From Nemertoderma westbladi (Eukaryota > Xenacoelomorpha > Nemertodermatida > Nemertodermatidae): 64,000 nt of DNA. The position numbers and the translations under genes are program-made. Under the pieces are notes generated by a model. The model ran no database searches, was not told the DNA's origin, and worked only from the letters and a program-made list of their open reading frames with translations. The stretch lies in contig JAUCBJ010008125.1 in assembly GCA_032718475.1 (NCBI GenBank), forward strand, positions 1 through 64,000, in the 5' to 3' direction. This document shows positions 31,694 through 42,057 of the stretch, one piece after another (position 1 is the first letter of the stretch; each line of letters begins with the position of its first letter).

Positions 31694-32146
31694 TCAAGCA
31701 TGGTGAGCATCTTTATACGCGAAATAATGATAGGTAACATCGGCGGATTGGAAATCACTTCCCGAAAATTTCGCGCTAATGATTTTTTTATGTTCGCTTC
31801 TAAAAAAATAAGGAATATAGTAGCAACAGCGTCGTACTACGTTTCTATAAAAAATATTCTCCAATATTGTAAATAAATCTCCCGGATCATTACTTTTCGC
31901 AGAAATATAAGTTATATTGCGAAGCTCTTTCCAATAATAGGGTTGGTATCTTGCCAACTTTATATTAAACTTAGATATGGGTGCGCGACAAATAGGACAA
32001 ATTTTAGAACAATAATTATTCATTTCGGAATATTGTGCAATACATTGTACGCAAGTTGCATGTTTATTTTCACATTTATAATAATCTCGATGTTGTTGCA
32101 ATAACTTAGAATAGCAAACTGGACATTTTTCATTTAAAATATCCAT
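31694..32146 (-). CDS. RING-finger protein (candidate E3 ubiquitin ligase) in the Polinton
   Basis: A 150-residue protein with a C3HC4 RING at the N-terminus: C8, C11, C25, H29, C32, C35, C50, C53 (CPVC ... CENKHATCVQC ... CPIC). The rest is rich in Tyr, Arg and Cys without a known domain. RING proteins usually bring E2 enzymes to a target; in a virus-like element it might tag host proteins. It lies outside the core gene set of the group and is likely an early or accessory gene. Confidence 0.8.
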   Translation of the reverse strand: MDILNEKCPVCYSKLLQQHRDYYKCENKHATCVQCIAQYSEMNNYCSKICPICRAPISKFNIKLARYQPYYWKELRNITYISAKSNDPGDLFTILENIFYRNVVRRCCYYIPYFFRSEHKKIISAKFSGSDFQSADVTYHYFAYKDAHHA

Positions 32147-32314
32147 TTTCCAAATTTTAAAGTAAATTGAAAATAATTACCACAATACACAACAACAACA
32201 ACAACAAACAAAACTGTTATACTGTATATACAAATACTACTACAATTTTCGATTATTTAAAAACAACAAAATTTTATATATAATCATAAAATATTTATAA
32301 TATAGAGGGAAAAG
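32147..32314. other. Polinton intergenic gap
   Basis: About 170 bp of AT-rich DNA with a CAACAACAACAACAA run at about 32,190. No gene. Confidence 0.4.
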
Positions 32315-32761
32315 TCAAGAATCAATGATATTATCAACATATTCAACATTATCCGCTGATTCTTCAGGTTCGACAAAGGATTCTTTTGAAATCATTACAA
32401 TAAAGAAAGACATAATTTCGTAGGGGCTATGCCGATTTAGCCGTATTTCAAACTTTTCACCAGCTTCGTTGTATTGTGTAATAACAATAAATCCCTCTAT
32501 CATGGATAATAGTAAAATGTTGCTTAATTTTCCTCCCCCATGCTCAGCTTTCAGGTTGTAATCTAAAAGATGAATACTATTATCAGAAGCATCAATATCA
32601 ATTGAGCTTAAAACTTTCCTGGCTTTTTCAGAAAATTCAATTTTATATTTATCATCTCCCTGACGGTAAATTGTATAATCAATAACAATATAGGCTTGAC
32701 CATCTTCTGCAAAAAATGAATGCCTTACCATTGGCATAACCATATTGGAATCAGAAGACAT
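32315..32761 (-). CDS. Polinton hypothetical acidic protein (148 residues)
   Basis: A true ATG at 32,761 in an AATAATG context opens a 148-residue acidic protein with alternating strand-like segments (AYIVIDYTIYRQ, SIHLLDYNLKAE, GFIVITQYNEAG) and a Glu/Asp-rich end. No domain is recognised. It is the outermost gene of the right arm. A TATATATAAGATATTTTC stretch at about 32,856 may be its TATA box. Confidence 0.6.
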   Translation of the reverse strand: MSSDSNMVMPMVRHSFFAEDGQAYIVIDYTIYRQGDDKYKIEFSEKARKVLSSIDIDASDNSIHLLDYNLKAEHGGGKLSNILLLSMIEGFIVITQYNEAGEKFEIRLNRHSPYEIMSFFIVMISKESFVEPEESADNVEYVDNIIDS

Positions 32762-33325
32762 TATTTAATTTATTTTATTGTAAATCAAACAAACAAAGTA
32801 AAAACTTTTAAACTAAAACCATTACAAATGATTAATTGCGATTAAAGCAAGAGATTATATATATAAGATATTTTCAAAAATAATACAGGTCTTAAACTGA
32901 GAAATAGCCTAAATTCGGTTTATTGATTGGTTGATTAGCTGGTGGGTAACTACTGTATAAACAAAAAAATTATTGCGTAATAATCACTAATGCTCGTATA
33001 CGCGTAGCTAGAACGTGACGGAATCTCATGTATCATACTAGTTGGTTTGTTGATTTGGCGACAGCAGTCGTGGAGTTGGCAATCAATATAATATAATATA
33101 TGCATGATGCGTGTAGTTGGTGGCCACGTTGTCAGCATATACAGTATACAGTGGTTGGTTGCGTGGTAGTGGCGGTAACGTGGTGAAAAGGTGAATAACC
33201 GTAGGGTTAGGCAAACATCGCTGTTGGTTGAGTGGTTGGGTGGGTAACAGCTGTGGATTGAGTAGCGATGGGATGGGGGCTAGCCATGCATCGTGAGGTT
33301 AGGCTATGTGAAGATGAATATGCAA
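32762..33325. other. Polinton right subterminal non-coding region
   Basis: No convincing gene; short ORFs have no features. GTTGGTTG and GTGGTTGG words recur near 33,040-33,250. Confidence 0.5.
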
Positions 33326-33646
33326 TGGTTGGTGAAAAATTGCGATTTGAAAAATAATAGAAGTTACCTGATGCTAAGTGTAGACACCCGAACACCTGTA
33401 AAATAAAGGTTGGTGATTGGATGCAGTACTAGCGTTGGGTGACTAATAACGCCTCTAGCGGAATAAGCGGGAACTTGAGAAGTTACCATGGTTATGGATG
33501 AAATGCTGACATCTGATTGGTTGAAATAATAACGACCGCTGCAAAAGGTTGAAATGGTGGCTTCTGATTGGCTGCAGTACCAGAAATGGATGGTAATGAT
33601 GGACTACGGGTGACCTTGTGCGAGGAACCATGTATTGTATACTACT
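33326..33646. repeat. Polinton right terminal inverted repeat (321 bp)
   Basis: Inverted copy of 15,398-15,718, differing at about four positions. It ends ...GTATTGTATACTACT. Confidence 0.96.
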
Positions 33647-33652
33647 TATATG
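33647..33652. other. Right 6-bp target site duplication (TATATG)
   Basis: Same six bases as at 15,392-15,397, immediately outside the right terminus. Confidence 0.93.
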
Positions 33653-33716
33653 AAACACTTGGCAATATTTTTCATAAACATTTTTTTTTCATAAATAAGT
33701 AACACACATCACAAAC

Positions 33717-33860
33717 CAATTGAGGGGAAGAGGAGGTTACAGAGGCAGGCTTTGTAACCAAAACAATAAACGGCCACTTTGCCAATAGAGGGAAAGAAGC
33801 ACGTTACAGAGGCAGGCTTTTCTAACCAAAACAATAGCCGGCCATTTTACCAATTGAGGG
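33717..33860. repeat. ~69-bp tandem duplication
   Basis: Two copies share GTTACAGAGGCAGGCTTT and AACCAAAACAATA and CAAT(T/A)GAGGG. A related single copy is at about 35,460-35,535 (GGTTACGGTGGCACATTATT). Confidence 0.75.
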
Positions 33861-35063
33861 TCTATTGATGGACTATTCTTTAAATTTATCTTATTTTTAA
33901 GTATTTTTGATTTAATCACAATAAAATATAATTTATCCAGCGTTAGTCGTCAGCTTTGCAGCCCTGTTTAATTCAACAGCAGTTATTACTGCCTGACCTT
34001 AGCTGTATGCAATATATTACAGCAGGCCTATTCAGTTACCGGTAGTTGGAGGGGCAATCATTATGGAACACCGGGTACATACAGCATACAGACTCCTTAA
34101 ATTTGTGTCTACTGTACATACAGTACAAACCGAATGAACCTCTTTTTCAAAAAACATGATGTGGGGCACACATTAATTGCAGTACATATTCTCGTGTTTT
34201 TTTTTCAGATAGTACTGTAGGACTACCATCAGAGACCATACCGGTAGGTACATCATGCCAAATCATGGTCTCATCTCGAAAGGGGTTACAGTGCTCATTT
34301 ATGCCATTTATATACTGTATATTATTATAAACGCCGGAATTGATGATATTTTATAGAGATCCCCTTTAATATCGTGGCATTAATGTTTGCCAAAAATTAA
34401 CAATAGATGTTGCGATTCATCCACCACCATTTATTTATTATTCATTTCAATTCATACTGTAATAAATGTCGACGATTCTAAGCCAAGGCCTATAAAGAGT
34501 CAAGGGATCACATCACATGATAGGTGGCGGTGCAAAAACAGAGCCAGAAACAAAACTATTCAACATCGCTCGCTCAACCATTACAAACTTGGCGATATTC
34601 GATGACGGAGTATAGGGAATTTATTGACTGACAATGTTTCGTTTATTTAAGCACCCTTAAGGTAGAATGCAGTACAGTATTGGAGCAGGGTTTAGCACAG
34701 ACAGGTGATTCACATAAGCACGTTGAAACGTTCGTGGGGCCTCGCGCAGCACTCGAACTTGAGCAAGTTCGCAACACGTTCGATTTGATCTGAAGTCAAA
34801 AGTTCGAGAGGTATTTGCCCGTAACTTTCAAAAATATTGGAACTTATTCTGTAGTATGCCCATACACTATTTGGTTGAAAAGGGTTAGAATTGATTCAAA
34901 ACAAAAGTGACAAAAGTGATTTACGAATGAATTTTTCATTACAGATCGACAGACAGACGGACATGCAGATGGACATGAAATTTTGCCTTACAGTATTTAC
35001 TAATTACAGTATAATTGTGCGCTAAGGCTCGCCCTGTCTGTGTGGCTCGCCCCACATACTGTA
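33861..35063. other. Intergenic sequence, no gene seen
   Basis: AT-rich with frequent TACTGTA and ACAGTA words. Short ORFs carry no recognisable domain. Confidence 0.5.
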
Positions 35064-35330
35064 CAATATGTCGCTGAAGTTCCACCTTGGTGTAGTGCGA
35101 GTGGTTGCATAGAATTTACATCTCTCCAAAGGTCGTGGGCTCGATCCCCGCATGGGGCCAGGGCAGTTTTCGTTTCGTCTCGAATGCTCGTCTGCTTTAC
35201 AGCCTTAAATGGTACCTAAATGAGTTGTACTGGAGTGTCTTGGGAGTATTATATTGTAGTTCTAGTGGGACATCACTGGAAATAAGTTCCCAGACGTTGT
35301 GCGTAATGTAATCCCAGGCGTGTAGTGGCC
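35064..35330 (+). mobile_element. tRNA-derived SINE-like copy
   Basis: A pol III-type A-box-like stretch (TGGTGTAGTGCGAGTGG, about 35,089-35,105) is followed about 30-40 bp later by a B-box-like GGTCGTGGGCTCGATCCCC (about 35,132-35,150) and CGCATGGGGCCAGGGCAG. The spacing fits a tRNA-derived promoter, but no acceptor stem closes, so it is not a tRNA gene. The 3' limit is a guess. Confidence 0.5.
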
Positions 35331-36225
35331 AAAAGTTTTCAAAAAACTTTTTTGCATAAGTAGAACGAATCATGAACGTGGGGACAGGTTGGTGGGGACC
35401 TGACGCAAATTCCAGAATTAACAGGCGAATTAATACCTCGTATCTATGTTAAATGAACAATTACGGGAAAGGAGCAGGTTACGGTGGCACATTATTCTAA
35501 CCAAAACAGTAAACTAATATCAATAGAACATTTTACAGTTTTATTTTTGAGAGTAATCAGCTGATATTTGCGTCGAATTTCCCCTGGAGAGGAATGAATT
35601 TTGATTGAGTCGATCGATAGTTCACCCGTATCTCCAACGACAGGCAGTCAAAACCAATGAGTCAACACCTGAGTCTATGTTCTCCATTCTGAAAGAGACC
35701 TCGGCATTATTTACACTTGAAGTTTGTTTCCATAACCTTTAAAGTAAATATAAAATTTATACTGACGAAAGTCGTATAATGTACAGTAGATGTTAAAACT
35801 AGGCCTACTACAGTACTACAGTACTAAGCCATGTCTAAACCAACGGTGCTGTACATTAATTAGTTGGCAGACATGCTATGTACAGTAATATTGTATTGTC
35901 GGCATAAGGTATAAAGTTACTGTATTTTCTACATGTGGACATGGTATTTGAGTACTGATTAGGACTACTTCTTGTCTATTGCGCCTCCCAGATACAAATA
36001 ATTATCTGCTAAACAATTGCCAAAAAAAAACAAAAGAGGGTGTGGTCCCTAATGCAGATACAACAAATCATCAATATGGATGTTCATAATAATTATAACT
36101 CAAATCGCACCATAGGATTTCTACCCATCTAGTTTTTGGTCGCTAAGTAGCGCCAAACAGTCTTTATAAACACGGTACGTGATTGGTGATTTATAATGGA
36201 AAGGTTACCTTTAAAAATAGATCTC
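35331..36225. other. Intergenic sequence upstream of the lectin/VWD/ZP gene
   Basis: No gene seen. CAGTACTACAGTACTAAG-type words occur near 35,810. Confidence 0.5.
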
Positions 36226-36232
36226 TATAAAA
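36226..36232 (+). promoter_or_regulatory. Putative TATA box
   Basis: TATAAAA lies 121 bp upstream of the start codon at 36,347, so transcription would begin near 36,255-36,265 and leave a 5' UTR of about 85-90 bases. Confidence 0.45.
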
Positions 36233-36346
36233 CCATGCGAGGGTCTAAATTCGATTAGATTTATGTTTGGGACATAGATAATTAACTAAATTTTACATGC
36301 GAAAGTTTCTTGCCCCTTTTGATAGAAATAGACTGGTGTTATTACC

Positions 36347-36497
36347 ATGGAGGCTGCAGTACCTCTTGTGGTGGCAGTATTAGTATTGCTGGCGGCTGCG
36401 CCCAGTAACGCTGGTATCAGTGCCTATTTCGACCCACCGAAATTAGATAAAGACTCAGAATACGATTTCGTTTTACCTACACTAAATCCACGTCATG
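36347..36497 (+). CDS. Exon 1 of the lectin/VWD/ZP gene: signal peptide
   Basis: ACCATGG gives a good start context. The exon encodes 50 residues plus one base: MEAAVPLVVAVLVLLAAAP is a clear signal peptide, with likely cleavage after SNA. It then has an acidic linker ending TLNPRH. The donor is ATG|GTTAGT, leaving phase 1. The next exon also starts and ends in phase 1, so this module can join extracellular modules of the usual phase-1 kind. Confidence 0.82.
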
Positions 36498-36930
36498 GTT
36501 AGTTTTTAGTAAATGTACCGCAGCCGGGTGCTACACTGTACTACAATTACAAAGAGTGACTTAATATACATTATTCTTCCAACTGTATAAACTTATTAAC
36601 ACTTTCAAACTAAATTTTTTTTTGTATTTTTGGGTACCGGTTGGGTAATCTTAGAAATTTCATATAATTCTAGGCATATTGAGTCAATGGTCAATTACAG
36701 TATCCATTACGGTCAATTATTATGGCCAAATACCAAACAATATCCCGCACGAACTTGTGCATTATATAATAAATAATATAAATAATAAAAAATAGTACGC
36801 AAAATAGTATATTAAATGCATACGAAATAAATGCACGCGAATTTAAAGAGTGCAATAATCATCTTGATGATTGATGAATTAATTAATCTTTATCAGCTAA
36901 TTTTATCATTAAATTAACAATTTGTTTTAG

Positions 36931-37125
36931 ATGGGTGTTTTAGTGGTCGGACGGATTCGGGATCCCAACCTGATAACGATTGCCTGTTTCCTTTTGACTA
37001 TGAAGGCGAGACTTACAATACATGTACTGACGCGAATAGCCCTGGGACCTTTTGGTGCGCTACAAAGCTTCCTTATGTATTTGGATCCGGGGACTGGGGG
37101 AATTGCGAAGTAACTCAATGTGCAG
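36931..37125 (+). CDS. Exon 2 of the lectin/VWD/ZP gene: fibronectin type II module
   Basis: The exon follows TTTGTTTTAG and ends at CAG|GTAGGC, phase 1 at both sides, 195 bp. It encodes one FN2 domain: C-L-FPFDYEGETYNTCT ... WCATKLPYVFGSGDWGNC, with the four cysteines and the aromatic pocket positions expected of collagen-binding FN2 modules. It follows the signal peptide and precedes the lectin domains of exon 3. The frame across both junctions is open and consistent. Confidence 0.88.
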
Positions 37126-37440
37126 GTAGGCATGCTCTGTGTCTTATTATCCACAGTCTACATCTACGAAGCTAAGGAAAATCAACTACTTTCGCTAAGA
37201 AAGATTTTCCGTAGCTGAGATGGTGTATTCATAGTGGGCTCTTTTACTTGTGTGGAGCAGATTTGGTGTTTTTTTATTCCAGCCAAAACTAGACTTTAAA
37301 AGTGCCCTGAAATTTTGCATGTACTACTGACCTGTACTACTGCGACATGTGGGATAGGTCACACACATGTCTGGGAATAAAAGCCTATGTATTTCAAGAT
37401 ATAGATATACTGTAGACTATCAAGATATACACTTGGGGTA

Positions 37441-39965
37441 TCTCAACCTAAGTATAAGGGCCATAGCAGGGCCGAATGAGGTTAATTTTTAAAATCCAGT
37501 TACCAAGGCAACCAGTCTAAACAGATGTTCAAATTTATAAAATGATAATTTGAAACACAGGTTAAAGTTATTATTGTTTGGGACCAACCCCTACCCCTAC
37601 TATATCACTTTATTCTGCATCCGAATTACATTGTTCTATTTTTCAGTTTCCATGAAAACTGCTGTAAACAGACGTTTTGATACAAAATTTGATCATTTTG
37701 GACATGAACCTCACGATTAAATTTTCCAAAACTGGATAGGTGGAATTTGTCAGTTTGTGACAACACCTAAAAACGATGTCAACAGTCAGCAACAGTCAAA
37801 AAAATAGTTGATCGTTTTCAAAAATTGCCGCAATGAATGTGAATAACAGAAAATCGCAGTTTCCTAAAAGTAACTCGGCCAAGTTTCAGCTCCGCATATC
37901 GAAGGCAAGTAGTAGGAAAACAGTCAAACGTCTGGTGGGTACACACAAAAACACTCTAAATCATGAATTCAGTATTCTGCAATACTGCTTACTACCAGTT
38001 AGGCCTACAGTGTTGTATATGTAATTATTTATTTATTTATTTCAACCGCTGTCCGTTGGTCTGTCGACGAATTGAGGGCGAGTAAACATTCTTCCATGGA
38101 ATTAATTATATAGGAAGATAATGTAGGCCAAGATTGTAATACTGTATTTGTTGTTACCCAGACATATCCGTACGTTAAGCTTGCGATCCATCGAACGATT
38201 GCACTGCCACTTGTCAATGCTAACGACTAAATCGTCCTTCACAACACCCGCAAAGTCTTCCTTCACATACCAGTATCCAACCAACATATTACTGGAGTTT
38301 ATCGGTACGCCTAGATAGAGGATGGTTCGCAAGCTGGGCGTACAGCAGCAGGGGGGCCTACGGGTATCACTACAGTATTTCAACCGTGGCCTATAATTAA
38401 TTCCATCGAAGATTATGTTTATTTATTAGCCTTCAAACATTTGGCGACAGATCGACCAATAGACAGCAGGACGCACAACGATTGAAAGGAACACATAAAT
38501 TACATAGACAACACTATACAAAACTGGTAGTAAGAGCAGTATTGCGGAATACTGAATTCATGATTTTGAGTGTTGTCCAAACATTTTCTGTGTTGTCCCC
38601 AGACGTTTGACTGTTTTCCTACGACTTGCCGGAGATATGCGGAGCTGAAACTTGGCAGATTTGCTTATATTACTGCGATCTACTGTTATTCACATTCATT
38701 GTAGCCATTTTTGAAAAGGGTCAACCATTTTTTTGACTGTGGCTTACTGTTGTCACCGTTTTTAGGTGTTGTCACAAATTCCACCTATCCTCGAAAACTT
38801 GGTACATGTGTTATCAGGACCACAAGCTGGAACATTTTGTAAATCTCATAAAACTTTCCAGAATTATCTAGTTACCATGGCAACATAAGTGTACTAAAGT
38901 TTACAAAATTCAGGTCTATATTCTTAACTCTATTTGTAGCAATACCGCAATAGATAGAAACTTGGGGTTTTTCAACTCAATGATAAGGACATTAGTCGAG
39001 CCGATTGAGGTTAATTCGAAAATCCAGTTACCAAGGCAACCAGTCTAAACAGATGTTTAAATTTATAAAATGATAATTTGAAGCATAAGGTTAAGGTAAG
39101 ATGTGACTTGGGACCAAAACCTACCCTCACTATATCACTCAATTTGGATACAATTCACGTTGTTCTATTTCACAGTTTCCATGACAACCGCAGCTTAAAC
39201 AAGTGTTTTGACACAACAATAGTTCATTTTGAACATAGACTAAACGATAACATTATCTGAAACTGGGTATGTGTTATCTGGACTCCTATTTGGAACTTTT
39301 TGAAAAACTTCTAGAAATATCTAGTTACCATGGTAACTGGAGTTTATTAAAATCTATTACATTCAAGTCTGTCTCTATTTGTACACCAACCATAATAGAT
39401 CGAAACATGAAATTATTCAACTCAATGATAAGGACAATAGGTTTATTGGCTTAATAGGCTTATTGAGGTCAATTAGAAAATTTAGTTACCAGGTCAACCA
39501 GGCTAAACAGATGTTCAAATTTATAAAATCATTATTTAACCATAACATTAAGGTATTACGACGTGGGACCAACCCCTACCCCCACTATATCACTTATTTT
39601 GAATCGAATTAACGTTGTTATATTTATCAGTTTCCATGATAACCACTGCAAACAGACGTTTTAACAAAAACATCCTTAATTTTGGACATCAACTACTCAA
39701 TGAAGATACCTTGAAGTCGATGTGTGTCACCTAGAACCAAGCCCCTTTCCCACTAAAGCACATATTCTGCATCCGAATTACATTGTTCTATTTTTCAGTT
39801 TCCATGACAAACCACTGCAAACCCGCATTTTGATAGAGAATCGGTTATTTGGACATAAACTACAATATTTTCTGAAACTCGGTATATGTTATCTGAACCA
39901 GAATCTGGACTGGATCTTTTTTCAAAGGTTTTTAAACCAACAGTTCCAGGGAACTCTAGTATCCA
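37441..39965. repeat. ~450-bp tandem array, three to four diverged copies
   Basis: Copies share TCTAAACAGATGTTCAAATT, GGGACCAACCCCTACCCC, ACTATATCACTT and CAGTTTCCATGA. They start near 37,441, 38,972, 39,418 and, partially, 39,780. The first copy is interrupted by the foldback element at 37,736-38,788; without it, its period is about 467 bp, against 446 bp for the next pair. Confidence 0.82.
37736..38788. mobile_element. 1.05-kb foldback (long-TIR) transposon in the tandem array
   Basis: The ends ATAGGTGGAATTTGT and ACAAATTCCACCTAT are perfect inverted repeats, and imperfect inverted similarity continues some 300 bp inward from each side (to about 38,060 and from about 38,440). The flanks CCAAAACTGG and CGAAAACTTGG look like a decayed target duplication of about 9-10 bp. 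Comparison with sister copies of the array confirms an insertion here. No transposase frame is seen. Confidence 0.75.
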
Positions 39966-39975
39966 TGGGAATGAA

Positions 39976-40330
39976 TATAAGTTAATTATAGGCAAATGCT
40001 ACTAAGCTAGGCTAAGAAACGAACCAAAGTGTGGCCGTGTATTAATTTTCCTTAGCTTCGTGTTTGCATTTCCTTTAGGAAATGTCTTTTTGTATAAGTT
40101 AATTATTGGCAAATGATACTAAACTAGGCTAAGCAATGAACCAAAGTGTGGCCGTGTATTAATTTTCCTTAGCTTCGTGGTTGCATTTCCTTTAGGAAAT
40201 GTCTTTCTAGTATAAGTTAATTATTGGCAAATGATACTAAACTAGGCTAAGCAACGAACCATAGTGTGGCCGTGTATTAATTTTCCTTAGCTTCGTGGTT
40301 GCATTTCCTATAGGAAATAAATGCCTTTCT
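39976..40330. repeat. 117-118-bp tandem repeat, three copies
   Basis: Units begin TATAAGTTAATTAT at 39,976, 40,093 and 40,211 and contain GTGTGGCCGTGTATTAATTT and a short palindrome TTTCCTTTAGGAAA. Confidence 0.92.
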
Positions 40331-41220
40331 TGTAGGAAACTATTATATAATTTTGTATATATGTATGTAGGTATTATGTATATATGTATGGATGCACATA
40401 CATGTATGTATATGTATATATTTTATAGTCATATATTTTTGTTGTGTTCAGGAAGAAATCTCTTGTGACAAATGATTATGTAAGAAAGTCAAAAAAGATT
40501 TATCGATTTCTTTAATAAAATGAGTTTCTAGTTTTAAAATAATATTTTCAGTCAATTTATCGGTTATTGAAAATAAAGAGAAATACGAAGGTGATGATCA
40601 TTTGTCATGGTTTCTAGTTTTTTTGTGGCTCCTTCGAATTGACTATCTAAACGCTTATTGATTTTATATTATTAGCTAACCGCATTAGTTAGCAAGCAAA
40701 AGTCGTATAAATACCCCTCTGTGTTCGTGTATGTGTGCATGTGTTATGATAAACAGATAAACAATATCCTAAATAAATTGAAGAAATATGCCAAATATGT
40801 CGTGCTTAGCACAGTTAAATTAATAGTGTGAAAGGCCAAGTAGGTCTACAGTAGGCTAAAGTTGTCTAAAACATAATCAACCACCTTCATGAACAAGAAT
40901 AGTCCAGGTGTGTATCACCGAAGGACTCCCCATAACAATTAATAGATCTGAGTCACCGTCAGCTGTAGACACAAATGTCGTTGAACCATCATATATGATC
41001 TGATTGCTGCAATAATTTCATCGAGACTGCATCAAAAAAAGAAAAAAAGTCAACAAAGATAACAGCCTCAAAAATGTCTGTCTTCCAGAATGGGCTTGAT
41101 GGTCCCAAGACCTATACGGCGGAACACGTTTTGGTTAAAACGTCAACTTTCTCTGAACAGAACCCTTGATGCGATTTAATACTACTACTAGGATCGGCAT
41201 GCTGCATTGCAGCTGCATTT
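40331..41220. other. Intronic sequence, no gene seen
   Basis: AT-rich, with a TATGTATATATGTATG microsatellite at about 40,355-40,430. Confidence 0.5.
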
Positions 41221-42050
41221 TTAAGAATGCTGTGCCGGCTTGTCAACAAAATTGCGCCGCCACAACTCCCTATCACCCATGACATTTGCTAGATCATCCG
41301 CATCTTTAAGGGCAGTGTCCTTTAAGATGCGTCTCAAGAAAGTCATGGGCTGTCCACCATGCTTATTCACTCCATGAGGCTGCCAAAGTACAAGATTATG
41401 CACTGGCTGGTCCTCACGGCGAAAGCAATGTCCTGCAAAGCGGGGCGATTTTGTTCTAGTGTCAAGCTTGGGGGAACCAATGAGACACCTCCAATGTTAT
41501 ATAGTGTCTGGTTGGAGATGTGTGCATTGTACTTGACACAATGAACCCGGCGTAGCATTCTTGTGAATGTGCCATCCAGAGATTTGGTGTCCTCAGCAGT
41601 TAGAGCCCAGCATGGACTCCCGTAGAGGAGTACTGGAACTACTGCTGCTCTAAATAATCGGACCTTAAGTTTCCGATTAATTCTAGGTGACTTCCAAATC
41701 CTGGAAAGCCTATTCAAGGCTGCCCTTTATAGGATTTAATAGAAGACGTTTGTATAGCTTTGCAGCATTCGAGATCAACGAGATTCCTGGAAAATATCCG
41801 TAGATTGGACTCTACGTGTTCTATACATGTCCACAATAATGGGGTGAATGAGATCCAAACGCTCAGGAATTTTAAACACCTCAGGGGGAATACCATATAC
41901 TCTACTGGCACGATTGGTCTTAATACTCTTTGCTGCAGCCTTGATTTCAGCAAAGGAGATGTTTGGGAGTATAGACCATGACACACGATACTTGTCTCAG
42001 TACTTGTGTATGCTGGTTGTGTCAACAACGTGCTGACTCTAAAGATCATG
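41221..42050 (-). pseudogene. Non-LTR reverse transcriptase remnant with internal deletion
   Basis: Minus-strand fragments in different frames read like a non-LTR RT: an N-terminal piece (ISFAEIKAAAKSIKTNRAS ... IPPEVFKIPE, about 41,775-41,984), then a jump to the post-RT part (RKLKVRLFRAAVVPVLLYGS ... TRMLRRV, 41,367-41,717) and a tail with DRELWRRNF (41,221-41,403). The catalytic core with F/Y-x-D-D is missing. Frameshifts separate the pieces. It is antisense to the host gene and inactive. Confidence 0.7.
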
Positions 42051-42057
42051 TCCAATC

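Larger units (their letters stand above)
15398..33646. mobile_element. Complete Polinton/Maverick (adintovirus-like) element
   Basis: The 18,249-bp element begins AGTAGTATACAATACATGG and ends with its reverse complement, giving the AG...CT ends usual for Polintons. It carries the defining set: protein-primed family B DNA polymerase, retroviral-type integrase, FtsK/A32-like packaging ATPase, adenain-like protease, major capsid protein and penton-like minor capsid proteins. Left-arm genes read rightward and right-arm genes leftward, meeting at 22.8-24.2 kb. The TIRs differ at only about 4 of 321 positions and the target duplication is perfect, so insertion looks recent. Three single-base frame changes interrupt genes. 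It could be classed as a Polinton transposon or an integrated adintovirus; the gene set fits both names. Confidence 0.95.

Noticed and set aside
35064-35165. A genuine tRNA gene
   Set aside because: Box-like motifs are present but no cloverleaf can be closed; better read as a SINE.
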